Part shown: piece by piece, positions 36,575 to 45,516 of the stretch
Layout of the letters: each line of letters begins with the position of its first letter
How positions within the stretch are numbered: position 1 is the first letter of the stretch
NCBI GenBank assembly: GCA_964511065.1
Contig: CAZEEG010000014.1
Span: forward strand, 4,312 to 68,311
DNA length: 64,000 bases
Direction of reading: 5' to 3'
Source: CALBRZ01 sp964511065
GTDB taxonomy: Bacteria > Planctomycetota > Planctomycetia > Pirellulales > S012-138
Made by a program: the position numbers and the translations under genes
Notes under the pieces: generated by a model
Told to the model about the DNA's origin: nothing
Databases searched by the model: none
Seen by the model: the letters and a program-made list of their open reading frames with translations, nothing else

Positions 36575-36698
36575 CCGCGCGGCGGACCGCATGCGCGCGG
36601 CCAAGCCGCCACTTGCCGTGGCCGTTGCCAGCGGGTACAAGGCCAACCATCCGCGGGGGGGCCTTTGCCGGCGGGGAGCGACCCTGCCTGGCCCTCTT

Positions 36699-36708
36699 GC
36701 GGTACAAT
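36699..36708 (+). promoter_or_regulatory. Recurring box GCGGTACAAT
   Basis: Possible extended -10 element, 68 bp before the REC-HATPase start. It is identical to 37796-37805 and close to 2796-2805. Confidence 0.4.
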
Positions 36709-36776
36709 GCCGAAGCGACGGGCGATTCCCCACCCGGCCGCAACGCCATTTCCCCCTCGACGAGCAAGGTTCATCC

Positions 36777-37715
36777 ATGACAACCGTGCTGGTGGTCGAT
36801 GACGTCGCCGCCGATCGCGCTTTGGCCGGCGGCCTGATCGAAAAAGGCACCGGTTTCACCGTCACGTTCGCAGCCAGCGGTGAAGAAGCCTTGCAGCGCA
36901 TCCGGCGCCTCACGCCCGATGTGGTCGTGACCGACTTGCAGATGGGCGACCTGACGGGGCTGGACCTGGTAGAAATCCTGGCCGATGAATTTCCCGACTT
37001 GCCGGTGCTGCTGATGACGGCCCACGGCAGCGAGGAAATTGCCACCGCCGCCCTCCAGGCCGGGGCCGTTACCTACGTTCCCAAGACTCAACTGGCTAAC
37101 CGCCTGGCCACCGCGCTGGAACAGGTGGTCGAATTGTTTCGGGGCGACGACCGGCACGACCGTCTGCTTAAGTACCTCTCGCGCTGCGATACGTCGTTTG
37201 TTCTTGAGAACGATCCGCTGCTGATTCCGCCGCTCATCACGCACCTGCAGCAACAACTCACCTGGGCAGGTATCTGCACGGCCCCCGAGAGCATTCGGGT
37301 AGGCATTGCCCTGGAAGAAGCGTTGAGCAACGCCCTGTATCACGGGAACCTGGAGATCAGCCGCGAGGCGTTTGAAGAGGCCAGGGCGGCAATGGTGGTC
37401 GGGGAGCCATTCGATTTGGTTCAGCAGCGGCGCGAGCAGCCACCGTACAACCAGCGCGTGATCCGTGTCCAGGTGGAAATGACGCCCCAGGAAGCTCGCT
37501 TCACGATTGAGGACCAAGGGCCCGGCTTCGATGTCTCCAGCCTGCCCGCCCCAGACGACGAATCCGCCTGGCAACGAGCGCCGGGCCGCGGCCTGCTATT
37601 GATCCACGGCCTGATGGACGAGGTGCAATACAACGACCGCGGCAACCGCGTGACCCTGACCAAGCGGCGGCTGGTCCGCGAAGAACCCGACCTTTCAGAA
37701 ATCACCCTGGATTAG
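36777..37715 (+). CDS. Response regulator with anti-sigma-type HATPase output
   Basis: A 312-residue protein with a REC domain (residues 1-120; acidic pair Asp8/Asp9, acceptor Asp53 in VVVTDLQMG, Lys in YVPKTQ) and a C-terminal HATPase_c_2 domain of the RsbW/SpoIIAB kind: VGIALEEALSNALYHGNLEI as N box and a DQGPGFDVSSLP plus GRGLLLIHGLMDEV as G boxes. Such proteins often phosphorylate or sequester anti-anti-sigma partners, so this may link the kinase at 33338 to a partner-switching module. It lies 202 bp downstream on the same strand. GCGGTACAAT at 36699-36708 may be its own extended -10 box. Confidence 0.92.
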   Translation: MTTVLVVDDVAADRALAGGLIEKGTGFTVTFAASGEEALQRIRRLTPDVVVTDLQMGDLTGLDLVEILADEFPDLPVLLMTAHGSEEIATAALQAGAVTYVPKTQLANRLATALEQVVELFRGDDRHDRLLKYLSRCDTSFVLENDPLLIPPLITHLQQQLTWAGICTAPESIRVGIALEEALSNALYHGNLEISREAFEEARAAMVVGEPFDLVQQRREQPPYNQRVIRVQVEMTPQEARFTIEDQGPGFDVSSLPAPDDESAWQRAPGRGLLLIHGLMDEVQYNDRGNRVTLTKRRLVREEPDLSEITLD

Positions 37716-37795
37716 CCGCAGGCCGCGGCCCTGGCAACGGGCGCGCAGGGGCATCCGGGCCCTTTCCAGGCCATGAACACAAGGCGGCACCCTAT

Positions 37796-37805
37796 GCGGT
37801 ACAAT
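37796..37805 (+). promoter_or_regulatory. Recurring box GCGGTACAAT
   Basis: Second identical copy of the box at 36699-36708, located about 50 bp before a strong hairpin and 255 bp before the cupin start. Confidence 0.4.
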
Positions 37806-37854
37806 GGGGGGCAAGGCATCATGCCCTGCGGCCTCGTTGCGCGTGCTGGTACCT

Positions 37855-37881
37855 GGCCGTTGGCAGGCACTGCCAACGGCC
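37855..37881. repeat. Perfect 12-bp hairpin
   Basis: GGCCGTTGGCAG (37855-37866), loop GCA, exact complement 37870-37881. The loop is only three bases and the stem GC-rich, giving a very stable RNA structure in the leader of the cupin gene or a repeat-derived element. Confidence 0.75.
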
Positions 37882-38060
37882 GCAGCCAGTTGCCCCTGGG
37901 CGGTCGCACGTCGGCATGTGACTGATTGCCGCATGACCATGGCAGGAGATTTGCATTAGCACGGCTTTATGGTTGCACTTGCGTTTCAACGAGCATCACA
38001 CCTGCACACGGACGCCTGGCGGCCATCCACTTATCCCAAACTGATCGAGGAGGATTCAAC

Positions 38061-38474
38061 GTGGCCATTCATCATGCACAGTCGGGCGAACTGGTGGACC
38101 TCAACGTTGAAGCAGCTGGCGGCAAGACGGCGGTTCTGGTTAAGAACGATGACCTGGAGATCATCCGCCTGACGATTGATGCCGGCGGTGAGATCCCCTC
38201 GCACCGGGCACCGAACCAACTGGTGGTGCAATGCCTCAGCGGGAAGGTGGAATTCACCGTGAACGACAAGCCCCAGATCATGAGGCCGGGGCACTTGCTG
38301 CATCTTTCCGGGCGTGAACCCCACTCGGTCAAAGGATTGGAACGAAGCGTGCTGCTGTTGACGCTATTGCTAGGCGGTGACGAACCGCCCAAGGAAGAAG
38401 TGCAGGAGGCGTCTGAAGAATCGTTCCCCGCCAGCGATTCTCCTTCCTGGACCGGTCTTTCGGCCAACGGATAA
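38061..38474 (+). CDS. Cupin-domain protein
   Basis: A 137-residue cupin. The core spans residues 35-115: IIRLTIDAGGEIPSHRAPNQ as first motif and MRPGHLLHLSGREPHSVKG as second, with candidate metal-binding His residues in both. The C-terminus is acidic (EEVQEASEESFPASDSPSW) and resembles the short tails of small stress-related proteins. No signal peptide is present. The start is GTG at 38061 because GGAGG stands six bases upstream and the preceding frame is not cupin-like. The function is unknown: single-domain cupins can be sensors, isomerases or dioxygenases. Confidence 0.85.
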   Translation: MAIHHAQSGELVDLNVEAAGGKTAVLVKNDDLEIIRLTIDAGGEIPSHRAPNQLVVQCLSGKVEFTVNDKPQIMRPGHLLHLSGREPHSVKGLERSVLLLTLLLGGDEPPKEEVQEASEESFPASDSPSWTGLSANG

Positions 38475-38578
38475 CGCAGGCGCAGGCTGCAAACGGGGCA
38501 AGCCCATTGCCGATTGCGGGCAGGCGGCAGGGGGGACCAGGTGCGATGGCGCCACCCCCCGGCGGCCGCTGGGCGCCC

Positions 38579-41500
38579 TTAGAACCGCATCCACCGCGGG
38601 ACAAACTGCTTCATGCGATCCATGAAGCCGGTTCGTTCCGCCGGTTTGGAAGTGGGGCCCTGGGCCTGCTGACCCGCGTCACCGCCGGTTCCCGCGCCGG
38701 GATTGTTATTGCCGCGGGGTGGGCCGGCTCCTGGCGTTTGATCGGAGCCGCCGGTCGATCCGCTTGAGCTGCCTGTGCCTTGTGCGGCCGTACCGGCGAT
38801 ATTTTCCGCTGGCGGATGGTCGTGAACGTGCATGGTCAGGAACCGCGGCCAGTAGCCTTCCAGTAGTCGCAGGCAGTCGGCGATTTCATGGTTCTGGAGT
38901 TTGACTCCGGCCAGGGTGATGAGCTTGGACAGTTCCACCAGTTCGTCGCGGCGGAACAACAAGTCGAAGCATTGCACTTCGTCGACCCAGACCTGGCCCG
39001 GCCCCATCAGATCGAAGCGCACTCTCAGTTCGGAAAGTCCCTGGGTGGGCAAGTCGTGGACCTGGAAGACGAACTGCGTCCAACGGGAATGCAACTTGGG
39101 AACGCGCTCCCCGTGTCCAACCGGCGCATGGCGGTAATAGTTTCCACCCTCCAGGATTCCTTCAATGGCCAGTCGAAGGGGCGGTTGCTGCTGGGGATCG
39201 TCGATCCGGAGCCATACACTGACCGCAAAGCGGCCGGTTTCTGGCGGCTTGAGCGGGTCGCTCACCAGCGACAGGATTGGCCCGTTGCTGGTGAGTTTCA
39301 CGCTGCGCTCGCCTTGGTGCTTGTGCTGGGTGTCCAGCTCGACCGACGTACCCGGCTGCATGCTGGCGGACCAGCCCTCGGGCTGGTGCTGGTCGCCGAG
39401 GGTTTCAAAGCCCCGATTCACCAAGGGCAGCGGCTGAGGGGTTTCGCGCAGCGAGGCGGCCCTGGCTGCCAGTTCTTCGAGCTTGTCGTTGAGGGGTTTG
39501 TGGCAATCGGGCGGGAGGCGGACTTCCACGCGGTGAACCTTCACGCCCACGGCGTCGATCTTCGCCGCGGCCAGGCCATACGGTTCAATTTCCAGTTCCC
39601 AGACCCGGCCTTCGGAAGTCGAATCGAGCGCGATGGTTTCTTCATTCAGGCCAACTCGGACCAGTTTCTCGACGGCCGTTCCCTCCAGGTAGAGACGCGC
39701 CTTCACCTGCCAGGGGGAATCGTTGACCGCATAGAGCCACGTTTGCTGATCGGCGGCGGCGATCCGAACCGTGAGCGGTTGTGGCACGCGGTCCACGCTG
39801 GTAAAGCTTTGGCCCGGCAGCGACCGCAGCACGGCCAGCAATTCCTGAAGCGATTCTTCCTGTCCCAGCGGCAGCATGAACCCGCCGTCGAACAGCTTGC
39901 GGCTATCGAAGGCGGCGAGGTGCCGGACAAACCGCCGCCGATTGTACTCGGCCGCCGGTGGCGTGTGCGCCGCGATCCAGCCCACCCCGGGCGCAAACGG
40001 CGCGCGGCTTTCAAACGATGGTACGTCGGCATCCAGGCTGGCGTGATGCAGCAGGCTGGCCTCGACGGTTCCGGCGCCTTGCGGGCCGCCGAACGCCCGC
40101 GCGATGTCCCACCCCAATTGGGGCGAAAGGCTGTCGAGCCGCTCGGCCAATTGAACCTTTTCCGAGCGGAGCAGCACGATGCCGGGCTCGCGATGCAACT
40201 GCGGGTCGATGCCGGCTTCCAGCAATATGGATGCGGCGTCGAACCGCTGCGGCAGCGACGGCACCAACCGACTTTGCCAGGGAGGACCGTCGAACATTTT
40301 GCCGGCCGCGAGAATCAAGTCGGCACCGGGCTTGGCCAACACCAGCTCGCGCCGCATCGCGCGATACAGGTTGCGCATCACGCCGGCACGCCAGGCCAGC
40401 CAGGCCTCGCGTTGCGGCCCCAACAGGTGCGCAGCGCGCTGGGCAAACCGCGTGGGGCCCGTGCCGGGCACTTCAATGCCTGTATCTTCTGTGAACCGGG
40501 CGATGGTCGCGTCGTCAAACCCCCACTCCGGGCCGGGCAGTTGGGCATAGCCCCGGGCGGAAAGCGTAATCGACAGCGCGTGGAACGATTCGTGGTTGGC
40601 GCAGCGGCGAGCCAGCTCGCGAACCACCTGCAGCATCGCCGCCTGCACGCGCGGATGGAGCGGGTTGTAATACGCCGCCGGGCCGCTGCCGCGGTAGCGG
40701 TGCCGCCATGAAAGCCCGTCGGCTCCCACCCAGACGAGGCCCTCGGCGTCGGGCCCGCCCGCCCGCAATAGGGTTTCCAATTCTGGCAGCGGGCTGGAAA
40801 ACTCCACCGCGGGAATGAGTTGCAAATCGTATCGGTCGAACAATCGCAGCAGCAGTTCCAGTACGTCCTTGCGCTGCACATCCTGCCCTGAGGCAAAATA
40901 GGTCCCCGTATCGAACCGTGGCGTGGGTTGCAGCAGGTCGCTGGGATAGATGGCACTGCCTTCGCAGGCAGCGGTCACCACGGCCCCGCCGTATCCCAAG
41001 TGCTTGAGGTACTGCGCCAACCGGTCTGCCCCCTCGTAGAAGGTCGTCCAATCGGAAAGCGCCTTGCCGCTCCAGCCATCAACCGCTTCGGCCCCCAAGA
41101 AATTCTTGGCAAACAGCGGCTTGTCCAAGTAGGCAAACAGGGCCCGCTCGCTGGGCTTGGCCAGTTTCGCAGGCGGTTGCTGCGGCACCGGATCGGTTGC
41201 CGACGGCTCCAGCTCCGGCAATCTCGCAGGGCCAGCCAGCAGCCGTACCCTGCCGTAGACCGCGGGCAGCGCGCGGCGGCGATTGTGCAGCAGCAGCCAC
41301 GGGGCCTCCGTGCGCGGCCAGAACACCAACCGGTGGGTCAACCAGCGCTGGGGACCGGCGGACGGATGCGGCAGGTCGAAGCCCGAATCCAGCGACACGG
41401 CCGGCGTGGTCCTCCCTGGCCCCGTTTCGACAATGCTGATGCCCAACGTCTGAGGTACATCGCTGGGAAACGATACTTCCACGATGTGGGGCTTGCCGAT

Positions 41501-42844
41501 CGCTTGAATCGGCAGCGGGTAGGCTTGCCAGGCGGCATCTCGATATCCGGCATCTCCGGATCCAGCGGTGCTGGGCGAGGCATCCAATTGCACCATCGTC
41601 CCGAGCGGGTGTTCCAGCAGTCGGGCGGCACCGCTGCTGAGCGGACCACTGCGAAAGCCGGGCAGCGGCCAATCGCTGATTCGCTTGAGCCAGGAAGGGT
41701 TGGCCGGGTCGAATTCATGGACCACCTGCCACGATTCCTCTGGCTGGGCCGGCGCACTGGCCGACAACACCAGGAACTGCACGGAGCGGCGGGCGGCCAC
41801 CTGTTTGAGTCCCAGGCGGCTTCGTAACCCCAGGACCGTAGCCTCGATATGGAGGTTGTACACGCCCTCGTGCCCGGGCGCGGGGAACTCAATGGCCAGC
41901 GGCTCATCGACCCAGGGATTGGTAACAGGTGCGGCGGGCATGGCCGAAGCGGGCGCAGCCCCGGCTGTTCCGGCACTTGCCGTTGCGGCCGTAGAACTGG
42001 GGATCACGGTTGTGGAAACCGGGCTCGACGCAGTGCTGGGAGGCCGATTCCCCAGCCCACCCGCGGTGATCGTTCGGTCGAACTGATGGTTCCAGAATAC
42101 ATCGTCGCCTCGGGCCGAACGCACTTCCAAGCGGAAGCGGATTCGGGTACCGCTGGCGACCGGCAACATATGGGGGTGGAGTTGTGCCTTGAACAATTCA
42201 CCCGGGGCAAAGATCAGCGAACTGCGCTGCATCTCGATGCGCAAGGTATCGCCGGGAACGCGCTGCACCAGCAGGCGATTCCCTTGCTGGTCGATCTCGC
42301 TGCTGTGGTACTGGTCGACCAGTTGCTGCAGCGGAATCTCAATCACCTTGGGCGATGCTGGTGGCTCACCCAGCGGGGTGAGGCTGACCACCAGGACGGC
42401 CGAGCGGGGAGCCAGGGCCGTGAGGTCCAAGCCGTCGTAGGTTCTTGGACTGGGCTGCTCAAAGACGAGTTGCCCTTGCTCGCACCAAGCCGAACCGGGG
42501 ACATCGGCCTCGATTCCCAGCGGTGCCAGCAAACCCAGGGTACCTTCGCTCAGGGTTACTGTGCCTTTCCACTGGCAGGCGGCCCCGCCGCCCCAGGCGA
42601 TGCGGAGGTTCCAGCTTTCGCTCGGCTCAGCGGCCTTGGCGGAGGGAATACAAGCCATCCAGGCGAAGCCCACCCCAGCCAGAAGCAAGACCAGGGAGCA
42701 TCGGCTGCTCGGTTGAGCAAGCGAGATACCGGAACGCCAGGCCCGGCGCGCATCGCCAGCCATCGTGCCCAGGCTGGGCACTCGGCAAGGCCGCTGGCCG
42801 TGGGGCCGCGGCGCAATGGCGATCGGGCGGGGTACGTCGTGCAT
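38579..42844 (-). CDS. Large exported protein with TIM-barrel glycosidase-like core
   Basis: A 1421-residue secreted protein. A hydrophobic signal region (CSLVLLLAGVGFAWMA, cleavage-like SAKAAEPSE) lies about 50-70 residues from the ATG at 42844; an ATG at 42763 gives a more normal signal peptide, so the start is uncertain. N-terminal 500 residues: beta-rich, including a Thr/Ser/Ala linker. Centre (about 560-1000): DWTTFYEGADRLAQYLKHLG, YDLQLIPAVEFSSPLPEL and ALSITLSARGYAQLPGP resemble the strand-loop pattern of glycoside-hydrolase-like TIM barrels (GHL10-like). A region similar to carbohydrate-binding jelly rolls (about 1180-1330) and a Ser/Gly/Pro-rich tail follow. I recognise the style, not a named family; catalytic acids are not assigned. 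Confidence 0.75.
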   Translation of the reverse strand: MHDVPRPIAIAPRPHGQRPCRVPSLGTMAGDARRAWRSGISLAQPSSRCSLVLLLAGVGFAWMACIPSAKAAEPSESWNLRIAWGGGAACQWKGTVTLSEGTLGLLAPLGIEADVPGSAWCEQGQLVFEQPSPRTYDGLDLTALAPRSAVLVVSLTPLGEPPASPKVIEIPLQQLVDQYHSSEIDQQGNRLLVQRVPGDTLRIEMQRSSLIFAPGELFKAQLHPHMLPVASGTRIRFRLEVRSARGDDVFWNHQFDRTITAGGLGNRPPSTASSPVSTTVIPSSTAATASAGTAGAAPASAMPAAPVTNPWVDEPLAIEFPAPGHEGVYNLHIEATVLGLRSRLGLKQVAARRSVQFLVLSASAPAQPEESWQVVHEFDPANPSWLKRISDWPLPGFRSGPLSSGAARLLEHPLGTMVQLDASPSTAGSGDAGYRDAAWQAYPLPIQAIGKPHIVEVSFPSDVPQTLGISIVETGPGRTTPAVSLDSGFDLPHPSAGPQRWLTHRLVFWPRTEAPWLLLHNRRRALPAVYGRVRLLAGPARLPELEPSATDPVPQQPPAKLAKPSERALFAYLDKPLFAKNFLGAEAVDGWSGKALSDWTTFYEGADRLAQYLKHLGYGGAVVTAACEGSAIYPSDLLQPTPRFDTGTYFASGQDVQRKDVLELLLRLFDRYDLQLIPAVEFSSPLPELETLLRAGGPDAEGLVWVGADGLSWRHRYRGSGPAAYYNPLHPRVQAAMLQVVRELARRCANHESFHALSITLSARGYAQLPGPEWGFDDATIARFTEDTGIEVPGTGPTRFAQRAAHLLGPQREAWLAWRAGVMRNLYRAMRRELVLAKPGADLILAAGKMFDGPPWQSRLVPSLPQRFDAASILLEAGIDPQLHREPGIVLLRSEKVQLAERLDSLSPQLGWDIARAFGGPQGAGTVEASLLHHASLDADVPSFESRAPFAPGVGWIAAHTPPAAEYNRRRFVRHLAAFDSRKLFDGGFMLPLGQEESLQELLAVLRSLPGQSFTSVDRVPQPLTVRIAAADQQTWLYAVNDSPWQVKARLYLEGTAVEKLVRVGLNEETIALDSTSEGRVWELEIEPYGLAAAKIDAVGVKVHRVEVRLPPDCHKPLNDKLEELAARAASLRETPQPLPLVNRGFETLGDQHQPEGWSASMQPGTSVELDTQHKHQGERSVKLTSNGPILSLVSDPLKPPETGRFAVSVWLRIDDPQQQPPLRLAIEGILEGGNYYRHAPVGHGERVPKLHSRWTQFVFQVHDLPTQGLSELRVRFDLMGPGQVWVDEVQCFDLLFRRDELVELSKLITLAGVKLQNHEIADCLRLLEGYWPRFLTMHVHDHPPAENIAGTAAQGTGSSSGSTGGSDQTPGAGPPRGNNNPGAGTGGDAGQQAQGPTSKPAERTGFMDRMKQFVPRWMRF

Positions 42845-43534
42845 CCGTGCTGACGCGCCTCAACGCGAGTGGGGAGGAACCGCCGGTGGCGGCCCGATTC
42901 CGTTGTGGTGCAACTTCCAGGGACTCATTGCCAGCAGTGCCGGCGCTTGCACATCCTGATCTGAGCCGCCGGCACCAACGGAAAGGTCGCGGAGTATACC
43001 CTCGCCCCGCAACAACAACCTAGGCCGATTTGGGCTAAGGGCGCTAGCGTGCTTGCGCGCCTGTTGCCCGGGGGGCTTTACTCGGGGCTGTGTGCCGAGG
43101 GGGCGTTGACTGGGGGGGGGCGCTGTCGCTGCTGTGCTGCCGGGTGAATCGCCCCCCATATCCGGGCCGCCGGCTACTTCCCGCCATTTTTGCCCGTTGA
43201 TTGCATCTGCATGCGCGTTGTAGGATCGATCCATGAACGCCCCGGGCGGTGCCGTTGGGCTGCGGACGCCGTTTTGACCGCTGGGCGCCGTATGTCTGCC
43301 GGAACAGGATTCGTGGCACGCCCCCCCTGGCGAGGCGGCAGCGCGATCGCTACAAGCTACATTTGCCGTATCCAGGCGATGCATCGCCTGGGATGATCCG
43401 CCGTGGAGACGGCCTGGGCCGTGCGATCCCTCCCAGCGGCCGTGGAACAGCCGGCCGCACAACCGCCATCACCTGTACAAGCCTTACCAGCCATCCAACC
43501 TTTAGCGCAAGCCGCTCACTCCCAACGACTGTCT
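42845..43534. other. Intergenic region, 690 bp
   Basis: The divergent gap between the 1421-residue gene (-) and aspartate kinase (+). Short frames overlap on both strands without support. G-runs occur around 43096-43120. I see no clear promoter. Confidence 0.4.
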
Positions 43535-45352
43535 ATGTCACTGATTGTTCAAAAGTTCGGCGGCACCAGTGTTGCCGACAGCGAAAAGATTCTGGCGGCC
43601 GCCCGCAAGGCCATTCGGGAACACCAGCAAGGCCACCAGGTGGTGGTTGTGGTCAGCGCGATGGGCAAAAATACCGACTTGCTCATCGATCTGGCCCACC
43701 AAGTGAACGAGCGCCCCCCGGCGCGCGAAATGGACATGCTGCTCTCCACCGGCGAGCAGGTCAGCATCGCGCTGATGGCGATGGCGATCGATGCCCTGGG
43801 CTACCGGGCCCTCAGCCTGACGGGTGCGCAAATCGGCATCAAGACCGATAGCACCCACACCAAAGCCCGCATCCAGTCCATTAATACCGAGCGGGTTCGC
43901 CGGGCGTTGGACGAAGGCTACATCGTGATTGCCGCCGGCTTCCAGGGCATCGACGAGAGCTCCAACATCACCACGTTGGGTCGCGGCGGAAGCGATACCT
44001 CGGCCGTCTCGCTGGCCGCCGTGCTCAAGGCCGATCAATGCCAGATTTACACCGATGTCGATGGGGTCTACACCACCGATCCCCGCGTCCTGCCTGAAGC
44101 CCGCAAGATGAGCCGCGTCAGCTACGACGAGATGCTCGAGCTGGCGAGCCTGGGGGCAGGCGTGATGCACAGTCGCTCGATCGAGTTCGCCAAGAAGTTC
44201 CGCGTCCCGGTCCACGTGCGCAGCAGCTTTGCCGACGTGCCCGGCACGCTGATCGTGAACCAGCCGGAATCGGCCGAACGGCCGGTGAGCGGTGCCGCGC
44301 TGGTCAAGAACGACGTCCGGGTGAGCGTGCTGGGGGTGCCCGACCGCCCTGGTTCCAGCTATGCGATCTTCTCGCGAATCGCCCAGCGGAACATCGCCGT
44401 CGACATGATCGTGCAGAACGTAGGCACGCAGGGCAAAGCCGACATCAGCTTCACGGTGCCCCGCGAGGATATGGGCGCCACGCTGGAAGCCGTGGCCGAA
44501 GCCTGCGAGGAACTGGGCGCGGAAGGCTACACCTACGACGAGGAAGTCGCCAAGATTTCCGTCGTGGGGCTGGGCATGGCCCGGCAGACGGGCGTGGCCC
44601 AAACCATGTTCCAGGCCCTGGCCGACGCCGGCATCAACATCCAGATGATCTCCACCAGCGAGATCAAGATTTCTGCCCTAGTGGCCAGCGAGCAGTCGCT
44701 GGCGGCCTTGCGGGTGGTGCACCAGGCGTTCGAGCTGCACAAGTCGCCCGGGGTGGAAGTCGATCCCAACGACACCACGCGCAGCAACGGCAACGGTGTC
44801 GACGTGCTGGCCAGCCTGCAAGGTTCGCAGCGCGAACTATCGCTCGATGAGATCGTCTCGCGGCTGCAAGGGATGGAAGACCTGACCATCGGCAACATCA
44901 CGCTGGACGACACCCAGGCCCGGGTTACGATCACCAACGTGCCCGATGCCCCGGGCGTCTCGGCCAAGGTGTTTGAGACCATCGCCGGAGCGGGCGTCTT
45001 CGTGGATATGATCGTGCAGAGCATGGGCCGCGATCGCCGGGCCGACCTCAGCTTCACCGTACCGCGTTCCGATTTGCAGCAGGCGCTGACCCTGGCCCGG
45101 CAGGTGTGCAACGACCTGGGAGCCGGCCCGGTGACCAGCGCGCCGGAAGTTTCCAAGCTATCGGTGTCGGGGGTGGGGATGCGCTCGCATACCGGCGTGG
45201 CGATCCGGATGTTCCAATCGCTGGCCGAGGCAGGCATCAACGTCGAAATGATCAACACCAGCGAGGTGCGCGTCAACGTGGTGGTCGACGGCAGCCATGG
45301 ACCCGCCGGCCTGAAAGCACTCCGCCAGATTTTCGCGGACGTGTGCCACTAG
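43535..45352 (+). CDS. lysC: Aspartate kinase with four ACT domains
   Basis: A 605-residue enzyme for the first step of Asp-family amino-acid synthesis (Lys, Thr, Met): ATP-dependent formation of aspartyl-4-phosphate. The catalytic domain has the SLIVQKFGGTSVAD N-terminus, VVVVSAMGKNTD, ITTLGRGGSDTSAV and the DVDGVYTTDPR motif. The C-terminal half consists of four ACT domains in two pairs: VSVLGVPDRPGSSYAIF, ISVVGLGMARQTGVAQTMFQ, VTITNVPDAPGVSAKVFETI and LSVSGVGMRSHTGVAIRMFQ, which bind end-product amino acids. Most bacterial aspartate kinases have one pair; the duplicated arrangement is known from cyanobacteria and fits planctomycetes. It is monocistronic, and the ATG has no strong ribosome-binding site. 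Confidence 0.95.
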   Translation: MSLIVQKFGGTSVADSEKILAAARKAIREHQQGHQVVVVVSAMGKNTDLLIDLAHQVNERPPAREMDMLLSTGEQVSIALMAMAIDALGYRALSLTGAQIGIKTDSTHTKARIQSINTERVRRALDEGYIVIAAGFQGIDESSNITTLGRGGSDTSAVSLAAVLKADQCQIYTDVDGVYTTDPRVLPEARKMSRVSYDEMLELASLGAGVMHSRSIEFAKKFRVPVHVRSSFADVPGTLIVNQPESAERPVSGAALVKNDVRVSVLGVPDRPGSSYAIFSRIAQRNIAVDMIVQNVGTQGKADISFTVPREDMGATLEAVAEACEELGAEGYTYDEEVAKISVVGLGMARQTGVAQTMFQALADAGINIQMISTSEIKISALVASEQSLAALRVVHQAFELHKSPGVEVDPNDTTRSNGNGVDVLASLQGSQRELSLDEIVSRLQGMEDLTIGNITLDDTQARVTITNVPDAPGVSAKVFETIAGAGVFVDMIVQSMGRDRRADLSFTVPRSDLQQALTLARQVCNDLGAGPVTSAPEVSKLSVSGVGMRSHTGVAIRMFQSLAEAGINVEMINTSEVRVNVVVDGSHGPAGLKALRQIFADVCH

Positions 45353-45516
45353 CCGCTTGGGGGGGCTGGCTGAGTAGCCGTTGGCGGTACCACATGCCTC
45401 GTCACCGCGCGCCGCGACCTGGCACCACAGACTTTTGCCTGAGCCCACCGCACACAGCGACCTGCTGCCGTGATGGATGCGCGGACGGCGCGCCATGGTT
45501 TCACCGCCGCAAAGGT

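Larger units (their letters stand above)
37716..38060. other. Intergenic region with hairpin, 345 bp
   Basis: No gene. GCGGTACAAT lies at 37796-37805 and a 12-bp perfect hairpin at 37855-37881. The last 15 bp hold the GGAGG site for the cupin gene. Confidence 0.5.

Noticed and set aside
38888..40711. 607-residue open frame antisense to the large exported protein
   Set aside because: It has no motif or ribosome-binding site and a composition typical of antisense frames.
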